Position numbers and translations under genes: made by a program. This document shows positions 28,899-36,649 of a stretch of DNA of 64,000 bases, one piece after another. The notes beneath the pieces were generated by a model. The model was not told the origin of the DNA and did no database searches. It saw only the letters and a program-made list of their open reading frames with translations. This DNA comes from Limnobacter sp. MED105 (GTDB lineage: Bacteria > Pseudomonadota > Gammaproteobacteria > Burkholderiales > Burkholderiaceae_B): contig NZ_ABCT01000015.1 of the NCBI RefSeq assembly GCF_000170915.1, positions 25,455 through 89,454 of the forward strand, written 5' to 3'. The stretch's first letter is position 1. Each line of letters opens with the position of its first letter.

Positions 28899-28926
28899 TT
28901 GAAGTGTAGGCGCTTCGCTTTATAAT
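28899..28926 (+). promoter_or_regulatory. Candidate promoter of cysB (plus strand)
   Basis: TTGAAG (28899-28904) and a perfect TATAAT (28921-28926) are separated by 16 bp. Transcription would start near 28933 and give a leader of about 46 bases to the cysB ATG. It overlaps the oppositely directed cys operon promoter almost completely. Confidence 0.6.
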
Positions 28927-28931
28927 TCAAA
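28903..28931 (-). promoter_or_regulatory. Candidate promoter of the cys operon (minus strand)
   Basis: On the minus strand TTTGAA (28931-28926) and TACACT (28908-28903) are 17 bp apart. This would start transcription near 28896, about 30 bases ahead of the GTG at 28866. The -35 is imperfect, as expected for an activator-dependent promoter. Confidence 0.5.
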
Positions 28932-28951
28932 CGATAATATTTCCATTTATA

Positions 28952-28968
28952 TATTCCTCAGTGGAATA
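28952..28968. promoter_or_regulatory. LysR-type operator (putative CysB box)
   Basis: A perfect dyad TATTCC-TCAGT-GGAATA containing a symmetric T-N11-A (T28954, A28966). Its centre at 28960 is about 64 bp upstream of the predicted cys operon start, the classic activation position for LysR regulators. It also lies just downstream of the predicted cysB start, where bound CysB could repress its own gene. Confidence 0.6.
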
Positions 28969-28978
28969 AAGGGTTTTT

Positions 28979-29932
28979 ATGAACTTGCATCAGCTCCGAT
29001 TCGTTCGGGAAGCGGTTCGCCATGATTTCAGCCTGACCGATGCGGCCAAGGCGCTGTTTACCTCTCAGCCGGGTGTTTCGAAGGCGATCATCGAATTTGA
29101 AGAAGAGCTGGGCTTTCAGATTTTCAAGCGCCATGGCAAGCGCATCAAAGGTTTAACGCCACCTGGTGAATTGGTTTACCAAGCTTGCGAGCGCGTATTG
29201 GCCGAACTTGAGAACATCAAACGTGTGGGTGAAGAATTTGCAGCGCGTGAAAGCGGGCAGTTGACTGTGGCTGTGACCCACACACAGGCACGCTACGTTT
29301 TGCCGCAGGCGGTGGCTGCTTTCCGCAAGAAATTTCCGAAGGTCAAATTGATTCTGTTGCAGGGAACGCCCGAGCAACTGGCCCAGTGGGTGCGCAAAGA
29401 CCAAGCTGACTTGGCTGTGGCCACCGAGGCCTTGGCCGATGAACCTGATTTGGTGACATTCCCCTGTTACGACTGGGGGCATATTGCGGTGGCGCCCACC
29501 GATTCACCATTGCTAAAACCTTTTGCATCGGGCGGGCGACAAATTGCGCTGGCCGATTTTGATCAAATGCCCGTCATTACCTACGAAACCCATTTTGCCG
29601 GGCGCAAGAAAATTGACGCTGCATTTCAAAAGGCTGGGGTCAATATTGACTTGGTGCTAGAAGCCATTGATGCAGACGTGATTAAAACCTATGTGGGCTT
29701 GGGTTTGGGCGTGGGCATTATTGCTGAGGTGGCTTTTGATGTTTTGAAAGACAAAGGCCTGATGGCTGTACCTGTGGACCATTTGTTTGGCCGCAACACC
29801 ACTCGCATTGCCTTGCGGCAGGGGGTGTTCATGCGCACGCTAATGTATGAATTCATTGCGGTGTTTGCGCCGATGTTGACGCCGAAGCTGATAGACCGCG
29901 TGTTGGGCGGTGGGGATGCTTACGACATTTGA
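28979..29932 (+). CDS. cysB: LysR-family sulfur regulator CysB
   Basis: A 317-residue LysR-type regulator. Its N-terminal winged helix-turn-helix (about 1-60) includes SLTDAAKALFTSQPGVSKAI, and the opening MNLHQLRFVREAVR is characteristic of CysB/Cbl. The effector domain has the TTHTQARY-like stretch VAVTHTQARYVLP, which binds inducers such as N-acetylserine in CysB. It is divergent from the sulfate assimilation operon and most likely controls it and itself through the dyad at 28952-28968. Confidence 0.94.
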   Translation: MNLHQLRFVREAVRHDFSLTDAAKALFTSQPGVSKAIIEFEEELGFQIFKRHGKRIKGLTPPGELVYQACERVLAELENIKRVGEEFAARESGQLTVAVTHTQARYVLPQAVAAFRKKFPKVKLILLQGTPEQLAQWVRKDQADLAVATEALADEPDLVTFPCYDWGHIAVAPTDSPLLKPFASGGRQIALADFDQMPVITYETHFAGRKKIDAAFQKAGVNIDLVLEAIDADVIKTYVGLGLGVGIIAEVAFDVLKDKGLMAVPVDHLFGRNTTRIALRQGVFMRTLMYEFIAVFAPMLTPKLIDRVLGGGDAYDI

Positions 29933-29965
29933 TGCGGTGTGGTTGATTTGCTCGGAGCGCAGAGC

Positions 29966-30109
29966 CTGTCGCGACGGAAAATCTGTTGGCCCCAAGCTGA
30001 ACCTCGCCTTGCCTGAAACCGCCCCTCGAAGAAAGCGGTCGGGGCGGCTTCTGCCCTGAAGGGCACCAGCCCGGCTTGGCACGCTTGGGCAGATTTTCCT
30101 GACTGTCGC
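29966..30109. repeat. Inverted-repeat element with flanking direct repeats (MITE-like or structured RNA)
   Basis: The 278-bp gap after cysB holds a 144-bp structured block. CTGTCGC occurs as a direct repeat at both ends (29966-29972 and 30103-30109). Inside are perfect 10-bp inverted ends GGAAAATCTG (29976-29985) and CAGATTTTCC (30090-30099), then nested CCCAAGC/GCTTGGG (29991-29997, 30083-30089), and two internal hairpins: CCGCCCC/GGGGCGG (30019-30025, 30041-30047) and TGCCC-TGAA-GGGCA (30052-30065). It has no credible coding frame. It could be a non-autonomous mobile element or a folded RNA. It also lies where the convergent cysB and dehydrogenase transcripts meet. Confidence 0.6.
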
Positions 30110-30210
30110 AACAAGCACATGCGCACCCGATCAAACCTGTATGCTGCAGGCCGCACACTGCCGCACTCGACCAGCGCAAGGCCCGAATAGTGCAGCTGTG
30201 TAGCTTGCCA

Positions 30211-31110
30211 CTAAGCTCGCATATGCCTGCGAACCACCTCAAAAACCCGCGATGTGTCTTGACTCTTCGGCCCACTTGCCACCAGTTCATCCAACAGTTC
30301 TGCCGTTTTAAACAACAGTGGCAAATGCAAACCCTGCTTCTTCGCCGCATCAGCCACCATGCGCACATCTTTCGCATGCAGATGCGCTTCAATTGAAACC
30401 GGATCCGTAAAGCCTTTCACCATGTGCGGACCAGCCCAGTCCAGCACCCGGCTGGCTGGCAAACCGGCCTGCAGCAACTCAAGTACTACACTCAATTCTG
30501 CACCTTGTTCCAGCGCGTAATTCATGGCTTCAGCAATGCCCACCAATTGAATGCACAAGGCCATTTGATTGGCCGCCTTAATCGCTTGCCCCGCGCCGGA
30601 AGGGCCCACATGTCGAATGGTTTTGCCCAAGTGTTTCAGCATGGGTTCAATCCGATTGAAGGCCGCCAAATCACCACCTGCCATCATGCTCAATGTTGCA
30701 GCACGTGCGCCTGCAGCACCGCCAGAAACAGGACAATCAATGTAATCAACACCGCGAGACTTCAATTGACGTGCAATATCAGCCACAGCCGCCGCGTCAA
30801 TAGTGCTGAAGTCCACAATGATCGAACCGGGCTGTGCATGTTGCGCAATACCGCCATCGCGAAACAGCAGCGATTGAACATCAGCGGTGTTGGTCACATT
30901 CAAGGCGACCAGGCGGGTGCTTGCGCACAAGGCTTCAATGCTGGGTTGTGGAACAAGCGGGATGTCAGCCAGCGCCTCGAAGGTGGACGCATTTCTCGCC
31001 CAGGCCAGTACAGTGTAGCCCGCCTTGCAAAGGTGGCCTGCCATAGCGGCGCCCATGTTGCCAAGGCCAATAAAGCCGATTGTGTTGAGTGTTGGGGGTG
31101 TTGAGTTCAT
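30211..31110 (-). CDS. 3-hydroxyisobutyrate dehydrogenase-like beta-hydroxyacid dehydrogenase
   Basis: An NAD(P)-dependent beta-hydroxyacid dehydrogenase of 299 residues from the ATG at 31110. The Rossmann motif GFIGLGNMG lies at about 12-20, the substrate-binding DCPVSGGAAGA near 122-132, and the catalytic lysine in GQAIKAANQM near 178. Family members include MmsB, GarR and GlxR, and the substrate cannot be told from sequence. A longer start at 31173 would overlap the upstream gene and adds no family sequence. A TATAAT on the minus strand lies only about seven bases ahead of the ATG, which may mean a leaderless transcript. Confidence 0.88.
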   Translation of the reverse strand: MNSTPPTLNTIGFIGLGNMGAAMAGHLCKAGYTVLAWARNASTFEALADIPLVPQPSIEALCASTRLVALNVTNTADVQSLLFRDGGIAQHAQPGSIIVDFSTIDAAAVADIARQLKSRGVDYIDCPVSGGAAGARAATLSMMAGGDLAAFNRIEPMLKHLGKTIRHVGPSGAGQAIKAANQMALCIQLVGIAEAMNYALEQGAELSVVLELLQAGLPASRVLDWAGPHMVKGFTDPVSIEAHLHAKDVRMVADAAKKQGLHLPLLFKTAELLDELVASGPKSQDTSRVFEVVRRHMRA

Positions 31111-31129
31111 CCCCGGATTATAGTCAGCT

Positions 31130-31426
31130 TCAGTGGGTCTGCATGCTCGGGTTTTCAGCAATGTGCAGATCACTTAAGCGGCAATATTGCAACTCCCCGG
31201 TTTGAAGTTGAACCAGTACGGGGTGGCTGGTTGAAATCCAGCGACCAAATTCGGCAATGTTGTAGGCAATGACCGTGGCAGGTGCTGCGTTCAGCAGCAC
31301 TTCAGCGCCCACCTTGAACAATTTCGCGGTTTGACGAAGCGTGCGCTTGCGCATCAGGGTTTGACCATCGGGGTAGCGCGGGCCAAATGAACCTGCGGCG
31401 TTGGAGTAGGCGATTGTGAGGGGCAT
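31130..31426 (-). CDS. Unknown 98-residue protein
   Basis: I do not recognise this protein. It is 98 residues long, soluble, mixed alpha/beta, with no signal peptide and no metal or nucleotide motif. The strong GGAGG ribosome site six bases before the ATG supports it as a real gene. A 9-bp hairpin directly abuts that site (see 31437-31474). It ends 19 bp before the dehydrogenase gene and could form a short operon with it. Confidence 0.65.
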   Translation of the reverse strand: MPLTIAYSNAAGSFGPRYPDGQTLMRKRTLRQTAKLFKVGAEVLLNAAPATVIAYNIAEFGRWISTSHPVLVQLQTGELQYCRLSDLHIAENPSMQTH

Positions 31427-31436
31427 TCTTGCCTCC

Positions 31437-31474
31437 AGGCTGGTGTGTACAACTTAGTTATACGGCACCAGCCT
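31437..31474 (-). promoter_or_regulatory. Leader hairpin abutting the ribosome site of the 98-residue gene
   Basis: A perfect 9-bp inverted repeat, AGGCTGGTG / CACCAGCCT (31437-31445 and 31466-31474), has a 20-nt loop. Its 3' arm on the minus strand is followed without a gap by GGAGG. No U-run follows, so it is not a typical terminator. A translational control element is an inference. Confidence 0.5.
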
Positions 31475-31529
31475 GAAAAGCAGTTTACCGAACATGGGGG
31501 GATAACCCGTTCAGTTTTTGCTGTGGTTT

Positions 31530-32399
31530 TTAGTGCGAAGGCAACAGCAACTGATTTTGAATCAGCATGAACAGTTCGCTGTTGGGGTCGGCAATGCTGT
31601 CGCAAATACTGAAATGATCTGCATTCACCTGCAAGGGTGGGTTTAGGCCCCAGTGTGATGCCAAGTAAGCGCTTTGCTCCTTGAACGCATCGGTTTCCTT
31701 CGTGCCAAATGCCAGGTGAACGGGAATGGTGGGCTTGGGCATCAAGGCCGGGCTTACCATGCGCGTGCGTTTCTGGTTCAGCTTCAGGTCTTTCTGAATG
31801 AACGGTGTGTGCACCAGTGGGCTGAGGTCGTAAATGCCTGAAATTGCGATGACGGACTTCACCACGTCTTGAGGCAGGTCGGAGGCCCACAGCGGCCAAA
31901 ACGCCAGCGCGCTCATCACGCCCAAATGTCCTCCAGCCGAATGTCCACACACTACGATCTGGTTGGCATCAAAGCCAAAGCGGTCGGCCTGGCGATAAAG
32001 CCATTCAATGCCGCGCAGGGTTTGGCGAACACTGTCTTCAATGGTTACGCGGGGAATCAGGCCGTAGTTCAGCAGCGCCACCGAGTAGCCACGAGCCACA
32101 TAAGGCTTGGCCAGAAAGGTAAAGTCGTATTTGTCGAGTGAACGCCAGTAACCGCCATGAATAAATATCAATAGCGGTTTGCCGGGTTTGCCAGGAATGA
32201 CATCCACGGTTTCTGCTTCCGATTCGCCGAAATACTGATTCCAGAACCCGTCCAGATCAAAACGGGCGTAGCGGGACTGCTCAGCCCAGCGAGCAAAGGT
32301 TTTGGGGTGGTCGGGCAGGTAAGAGCGGACGTTGTACTGGCTCTCGAGCCAAGCCACGTCGGGCTGGTTCTCGCCACTTTGGGCTTTTGTGTCGGCCAT
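31530..32399 (-). CDS. Alpha/beta hydrolase (arylformamidase-like esterase)
   Basis: A 289-residue alpha/beta hydrolase. HGGYW at about 81-85 (oxyanion hole) and the nucleophile elbow GHSAGG with S154 are typical of the HSL-like and kynurenine formamidase (HGGYW) group. The probable catalytic histidine is in NADHFSI near residue 264. It has no signal peptide. I chose the ATG at 32399, since the upstream alternative is a TTG four codons earlier. No tryptophan-degradation genes lie nearby, so the substrate is open. Confidence 0.85.
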   Translation of the reverse strand: MADTKAQSGENQPDVAWLESQYNVRSYLPDHPKTFARWAEQSRYARFDLDGFWNQYFGESEAETVDVIPGKPGKPLLIFIHGGYWRSLDKYDFTFLAKPYVARGYSVALLNYGLIPRVTIEDSVRQTLRGIEWLYRQADRFGFDANQIVVCGHSAGGHLGVMSALAFWPLWASDLPQDVVKSVIAISGIYDLSPLVHTPFIQKDLKLNQKRTRMVSPALMPKPTIPVHLAFGTKETDAFKEQSAYLASHWGLNPPLQVNADHFSICDSIADPNSELFMLIQNQLLLPSH

Positions 32400-32548
32400 A
32401 TGGCAGTGCAAAAATGTGTGTTTGGGTTGTTAGGCAGAATAAATTCGTGACACAACATACCGTAAAGGGACCAAAAAGTCCAATTTTCGTGCCAATTTCG
32501 CAGTCGATTAAACACAATGGCAATAATTTTGTGCTTACAATGAAAAGT

Positions 32549-33721
32549 TCAGCGTTTCAGTCGAATGCTGGCCCAGCACGCAAGCGCAGCAAAGGCCACC
32601 ACGGTGGCAGCCATGGGTAGCGAGGTGTCGTCGTGTACCACTGAGACAGCCCAGCTGGCCAACCCCCCCAAACCAAATTGCGCGCAACCATACAAGGCAG
32701 AGGCTGCCCCGGCATTTTTAGGGTGCTTGCCCAACAATTGCGCTGTGGTGTTGGGTGCCACAAAGCCCAGTGAACCCACACACAGTAAAAAGCCAGCCAC
32801 CATCAGACCCAGATTCCAGCTGGCCGTGCCGGCACTCCAGGCGCTGACCAACACCATGAGGGCACCCAGCAACCCCAAGGCGGAGCCTGTTTTTACAAGT
32901 GGCGTAGTGCCCGTGCGTTTCACCAATCGCGTGGATGCATAGCCAAAACCAATCAGGGTCAATATGTTCGAGCCAAACAGCACCGCGTATGTTTTTTCAC
33001 TCAAACCAAAAAACTCGATGTACACAAATGGCGTGCCCGTGATGTAGGCAAACATCGCAGCAAAGTGCGCGCCTCCCGCAATAATCAGCAGTCGGGCATC
33101 GCGCTGCTCCCATACGGTTCGATACCCCCTGAATGCATGGCCCAAAGAACTCTGGCTTCTAACCTTGCTCAGGGTTTCGGGCAGCAATGCATAAGCGGCC
33201 ACGGTGCAGAGGGCCCCAAACAGGGCCAACGCCAGAAATTCATAGCGCCATGAACCCAGTTCCAGAATGTAGGCCCCGAGAAGTGGCGCAATCATGGGGG
33301 CCAGTGAGGTGACCATAGCGACCATGGCCATGACCCGGGCTGAATCGGTTTCGCCGAACAGGTCGCGAATCACGGCACGTGAAATAACCGCCGCGGCACC
33401 GCCACCAAAAGCCTGAATCAGTCTGAACACCAGGAGTTGTTCAATGGTTTGGGCCAACATGCAGGCCACACTGGCCAGTACGAACACGGTGGTACCGGCA
33501 AATATCATTCGCCTGCGGCCAAACCTGTCCGAAAGTGGTCCGTAAAACAGCATGCCCAAAGCAAACCCCGCCAGAAACACAGTCACAGTTTGTTGAACAC
33601 GCCCTGCCGGAGCCTGCAGTTCCGCGCCAATTGCAGCGAGGCTTGGCAAATACAAATCAATTGCCAAGGGGGCGAATGCGGCCAAGGCAGCCAGCAAAAA
33701 AAACATGGGGCGCTTAATCAC
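32549..33721 (-). CDS. Bcr/CflA-family multidrug efflux MFS transporter
   Basis: An inner-membrane drug/proton antiporter with 12 predicted helices. The opening LAALAAFAPLAIDLYLPSL and the loop-2/3 motif GPLSDRFGRRR identify the Bcr/CflA group. A GTG at 33721 with GGAAG seven bases upstream gives 390 residues, while an ATG at 33706 is the alternative. It is divergent from the bd oxidase genes across about 150 bp. Homologues export bicyclomycin, chloramphenicol, sulfathiazole or cysteine. Confidence 0.9.
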   Translation of the reverse strand: MIKRPMFFLLAALAAFAPLAIDLYLPSLAAIGAELQAPAGRVQQTVTVFLAGFALGMLFYGPLSDRFGRRRMIFAGTTVFVLASVACMLAQTIEQLLVFRLIQAFGGGAAAVISRAVIRDLFGETDSARVMAMVAMVTSLAPMIAPLLGAYILELGSWRYEFLALALFGALCTVAAYALLPETLSKVRSQSSLGHAFRGYRTVWEQRDARLLIIAGGAHFAAMFAYITGTPFVYIEFFGLSEKTYAVLFGSNILTLIGFGYASTRLVKRTGTTPLVKTGSALGLLGALMVLVSAWSAGTASWNLGLMVAGFLLCVGSLGFVAPNTTAQLLGKHPKNAGAASALYGCAQFGLGGLASWAVSVVHDDTSLPMAATVVAFAALACWASIRLKR

Positions 33722-33869
33722 GAACAGACTTCCAGTGCGGAGAGATTGGGCATTGTACGCGTTGTGCGGTGGTTCATTGAGCAAACTAATTTGACAGACG
33801 ACACGCACCAAATTATGGTCATATCCATGCCATGGCTGTTCTTATTCAGTTGCTTTCGTGGGGTGCTGC

Positions 33870-35258
33870 ATGGAATTCACGTCGCTTGATCTTGCCCGAA
33901 TCCAGTTCGCGGCCAATATTACTTTCCATATTTTGTTTCCAACTATCACCATTGGTTTGGGCTGGGTGATGTTTTACCTGCGATTGCAGCATGTGCGCAC
34001 TGGCAAAACCGAGTGGGAGCAGGCCCATTATTTCTGGACGAAAATTTTTGCGCTGACTTTCGCCATGGGCGTTGTGTCGGGTATCACCATGAGCTTCCAG
34101 TTCGGCACCAACTGGCCTGGCTTCATGGAAAAAACCGGAAACATTTCCGGTCCCCTCCTGGGTTATGAGGTGCTGACTGCGTTCTTTCTGGAAGCCACTT
34201 TTTTGGGTGTGATGTTGTTTGGCAAACAACGGGTGTCGCCCAAGGTACATTTGTTGGCCACGTTTTTGGTGGCCTTTGGCACCACGCTTTCGGCCTTCTG
34301 GATTTTGGTGCTGAACAGCTGGATGCAAACCCCGCAGGGCTTCGAAATCATTGATGGCCAAATGCATGCCACCAATTGGCTGGAAATTATCTGGAATCCA
34401 TCTTTTCCTTATCGCTTTACACACATGTTGCTGGCCAGCGGTTTGACTGTGTTCTTCGTGATTGCGGGCGGCAGCGCCCTTCAAATTTTGCGTAAGCGCG
34501 AAAAGCCGTTTACGCGTCACATGCTGAAATTGGGGGTTTATGGCGCAGCGGTGCTGATTCCCATCCAGATTTTTGTGGGTGATTTGCACGGTTTGAATAC
34601 GCTGAAGCACCAGCCTGCCAAAGTGGCGGCCATGGAAGGCGTGTGGGAAACCGAGAGGGGTGCTCCATTGCTGTTGTTCGCCATTCCTGACAGCGAAGCG
34701 CGCACCAATCATTTTGAAATCGGTATTCCCAAAATGGCCAGTTTTATATTGACGCACGACTTCAATGGCGAGATCAAAGGGTTGAACGATTTCCTGAATA
34801 CCCACCCGCCAGTGGGGCCCGTGTTTTATTCCTTTCGGGTCATGGTGGGCATGGGTGTGTTGATGTTGCTGGTTTCCTGGGCCTCGGTGTGGGCTTTCCG
34901 GAAAACTGGCCCGGTACTTGAAAACAAAACCCATCGACTTCTTCTGACCGCTTTGATGTTCATGATGTTCTCGGGTTGGGTGGCCACAGTGGCTGGTTGG
35001 TGGGTCACCGAGATTGGTCGGCAACCGTATGTGGTGTACGGCGTCTTGGGCACCGCTGACGTGGTGGCCCAGCATCCACCCCAGTTGTTGGCTTTTACGG
35101 TGTTGTTGTACATGGCCATGTACATCGGTTTGATCATCTCTTATGTGTGGGTGCTGCGGTACATGCTGTTGGGTGGTATTGGTTCATCCAAGAAAGTAAA
35201 TTGGGGCGGGGTTCCACCCGCCACTACGCCTGCGGACAAACTTCGCCGTGAACAATAA
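33870..35258 (+). CDS. cioA: Cytochrome bd-type quinol oxidase subunit I, CIO type
   Basis: The heme-bearing subunit of a bd-type terminal oxidase that reduces oxygen with quinol. The 462-residue protein has the heme b595 ligand H20, the EATFLG glutamate site near 99-104, and GRQPYVVYG near the C-terminal third. The Q-loop after WETERGAPLLLFAIPD is short and lacks the long insertion of E. coli CydA, which places it with the cyanide-insensitive (CioA) form. The ATG at 33870 gives the conserved N-terminus. It is the first gene of an operon with subunit II. Confidence 0.93.
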   Translation: MEFTSLDLARIQFAANITFHILFPTITIGLGWVMFYLRLQHVRTGKTEWEQAHYFWTKIFALTFAMGVVSGITMSFQFGTNWPGFMEKTGNISGPLLGYEVLTAFFLEATFLGVMLFGKQRVSPKVHLLATFLVAFGTTLSAFWILVLNSWMQTPQGFEIIDGQMHATNWLEIIWNPSFPYRFTHMLLASGLTVFFVIAGGSALQILRKREKPFTRHMLKLGVYGAAVLIPIQIFVGDLHGLNTLKHQPAKVAAMEGVWETERGAPLLLFAIPDSEARTNHFEIGIPKMASFILTHDFNGEIKGLNDFLNTHPPVGPVFYSFRVMVGMGVLMLLVSWASVWAFRKTGPVLENKTHRLLLTALMFMMFSGWVATVAGWWVTEIGRQPYVVYGVLGTADVVAQHPPQLLAFTVLLYMAMYIGLIISYVWVLRYMLLGGIGSSKKVNWGGVPPATTPADKLRREQ

Positions 35259-35273
35259 AAGGGAGACTGTGCG

Positions 35274-36272
35274 ATGACGTTCAACGAGTTTTTGCCGCTG
35301 TTGTTCATGGGCGTAATGGGTTTGTCCCTTTTGATTTACGTGGTGCTGGATGGTTACGATTTGGGCGTCGGCCTGTTGTTGCCCCATGCAACAGATGATG
35401 AAAAAGACACCATGATCAATTCAATCGGCCCGTTCTGGGATGCAAATGAAACCTGGTTGGTGCTGGGCGTGGGCGTATTGCTGGTCGCCTTTCCAAAAGC
35501 CCACGGTGTGGTGCTTACAGCCTTGTACCTGCCAGTCACTTTCATGCTTCTGGGCCTTGTGTTGAGGGGGGTAGCGTTTGATTTTCGCGTTAAAGTGGAT
35601 GTGGCCTACAAGCCGCTGTGGAACCGGATTTTTTTCATCGGTTCACTGGTTACCTCGGTTTCGCAAGGCTGGATGCTGGGTAGTTACATCACGGGTTTTT
35701 CTAACCATTGGTCGCAACTGGTCTTCAACTTGGGTGTCGCCATCACCTTGCCTTTTGCTTACACCTTGTTGGCCAGCGGTTGGTTGATCATGAAAACTGA
35801 AGGCGGTTTGATCGAGAAGTCTCGCCGATGGGGGCGAATCAGTTTTTGGCCCATGTTGGCCTCCATCGCCTTTATTTCAGCCATGACACCGTTGGTTGTT
35901 CCTGAAATTTTTGACAAGTGGTTCAGCTTTCCCAACATTGTTGCCTTGGCACCCATTCCAATCGCGTCGGTGTTGTGCCTGTGGGGTATTCACCATGTGT
36001 TGAGCAGTCAGCGTTTGATGGATGCTGGCTATGGCTGGATGGTGTTCGCACTCACGGCGGGTGTCATGACTTTGGCCTTCATGGGCCTGGCTTACAGTCA
36101 ATACCCTTACGTGGTCTTGAATCAGTTGACCGTGTGGGAGGCGGCTTCGTCACCTGAAGCATTGAAGATTATTCTGGTGGGTGTGGTGATCACTTTGCCA
36201 ACTATCCTCGGGTACACTGCATTTTCTTACAAAGTGTTCTGGGGCAAGGCCAAAGAACTGTCTTATCAGTAA
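35274..36272 (+). CDS. cioB: Cytochrome bd-type quinol oxidase subunit II
   Basis: Partner membrane subunit of 332 residues, the length of CioB rather than E. coli CydB (about 379). The signature DGYDLGVGLLLP (about 26-37) and GPFWDANETWLV are conserved, and about eight helices are visible. GGGAG lies ahead of the ATG, 15 bp after cioA. No small CydX-like ORF follows: the next gene starts 24 bp downstream. Reading on into the phosphatase-like gene is possible. Confidence 0.94.
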   Translation: MTFNEFLPLLFMGVMGLSLLIYVVLDGYDLGVGLLLPHATDDEKDTMINSIGPFWDANETWLVLGVGVLLVAFPKAHGVVLTALYLPVTFMLLGLVLRGVAFDFRVKVDVAYKPLWNRIFFIGSLVTSVSQGWMLGSYITGFSNHWSQLVFNLGVAITLPFAYTLLASGWLIMKTEGGLIEKSRRWGRISFWPMLASIAFISAMTPLVVPEIFDKWFSFPNIVALAPIPIASVLCLWGIHHVLSSQRLMDAGYGWMVFALTAGVMTLAFMGLAYSQYPYVVLNQLTVWEAASSPEALKIILVGVVITLPTILGYTAFSYKVFWGKAKELSYQ

Positions 36273-36296
36273 AACGCACCGAAGGAATTTGTTGAA

Positions 36297-36635
36297 ATGA
36301 GCATCAGGCAACTGAGCAATGAGGTCGCAGTGTGCGGCCAAATCAGTCCGGAAGATTTGGAAGCAATTGCCGAACTGGGTTTTAAAACCATAGTGAATAA
36401 TCGGCCCGACCATGAAGTGGGTGCCCAACTGGCCCACTCAGTAATTGAAGCCAAGGCGAAAAGCCTGGGCCTGGCCATTCACTATTTGCCGATGGAAGTG
36501 GGGCAACCCCCCTCAGAAGTGTTGCTTGAGGATTTCAAGCGAATTCTGGACGCAGCAGAAAAACCGGTGTTGGCGTATTGCCGCAGCGGCAACCGTTCTG
36601 GCCAAATTTACATGGGAGCCTGCGCACTGAAGTGA
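36297..36635 (+). CDS. TIGR01244-family (DUF442) phosphatase/sulfurtransferase-like protein
   Basis: A 112-residue single-domain protein of the BLH (beta-lactamase hydrolase-like) N-terminal family. NNRPDHE lies at about 34-40, and the active-site loop YCRSGNRS has its cysteine at 95. The fold is that of dual-specificity phosphatases and rhodanese-like enzymes, and family members are tied to sulfide metabolism or unknown phosphatase roles. It follows cioB by 24 bp and may be cotranscribed. Confidence 0.82.
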   Translation: MSIRQLSNEVAVCGQISPEDLEAIAELGFKTIVNNRPDHEVGAQLAHSVIEAKAKSLGLAIHYLPMEVGQPPSEVLLEDFKRILDAAEKPVLAYCRSGNRSGQIYMGACALK

Positions 36636-36649
36636 GCGGGTCTCTCGCG

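Noticed and set aside
29966..30109. Structured block considered as 6S RNA, RNase P RNA, tmRNA or SRP RNA
   Set aside because: I could not find the conserved cores of any of these by eye, so no name is assigned. It is kept as an unclassified element.
29840..30392. Minus-strand frames across the gap after cysB
   Set aside because: They run through the inverted-repeat element and the dehydrogenase gene in the wrong frame, are Arg-rich, and have no ribosome sites. The repeats explain the sequence better than coding does.
33846..35075. 409-codon minus-strand frame opposite cioA
   Set aside because: cioA on the plus strand has all family residues. The antisense product is His/Gln-rich low-complexity sequence without a domain.
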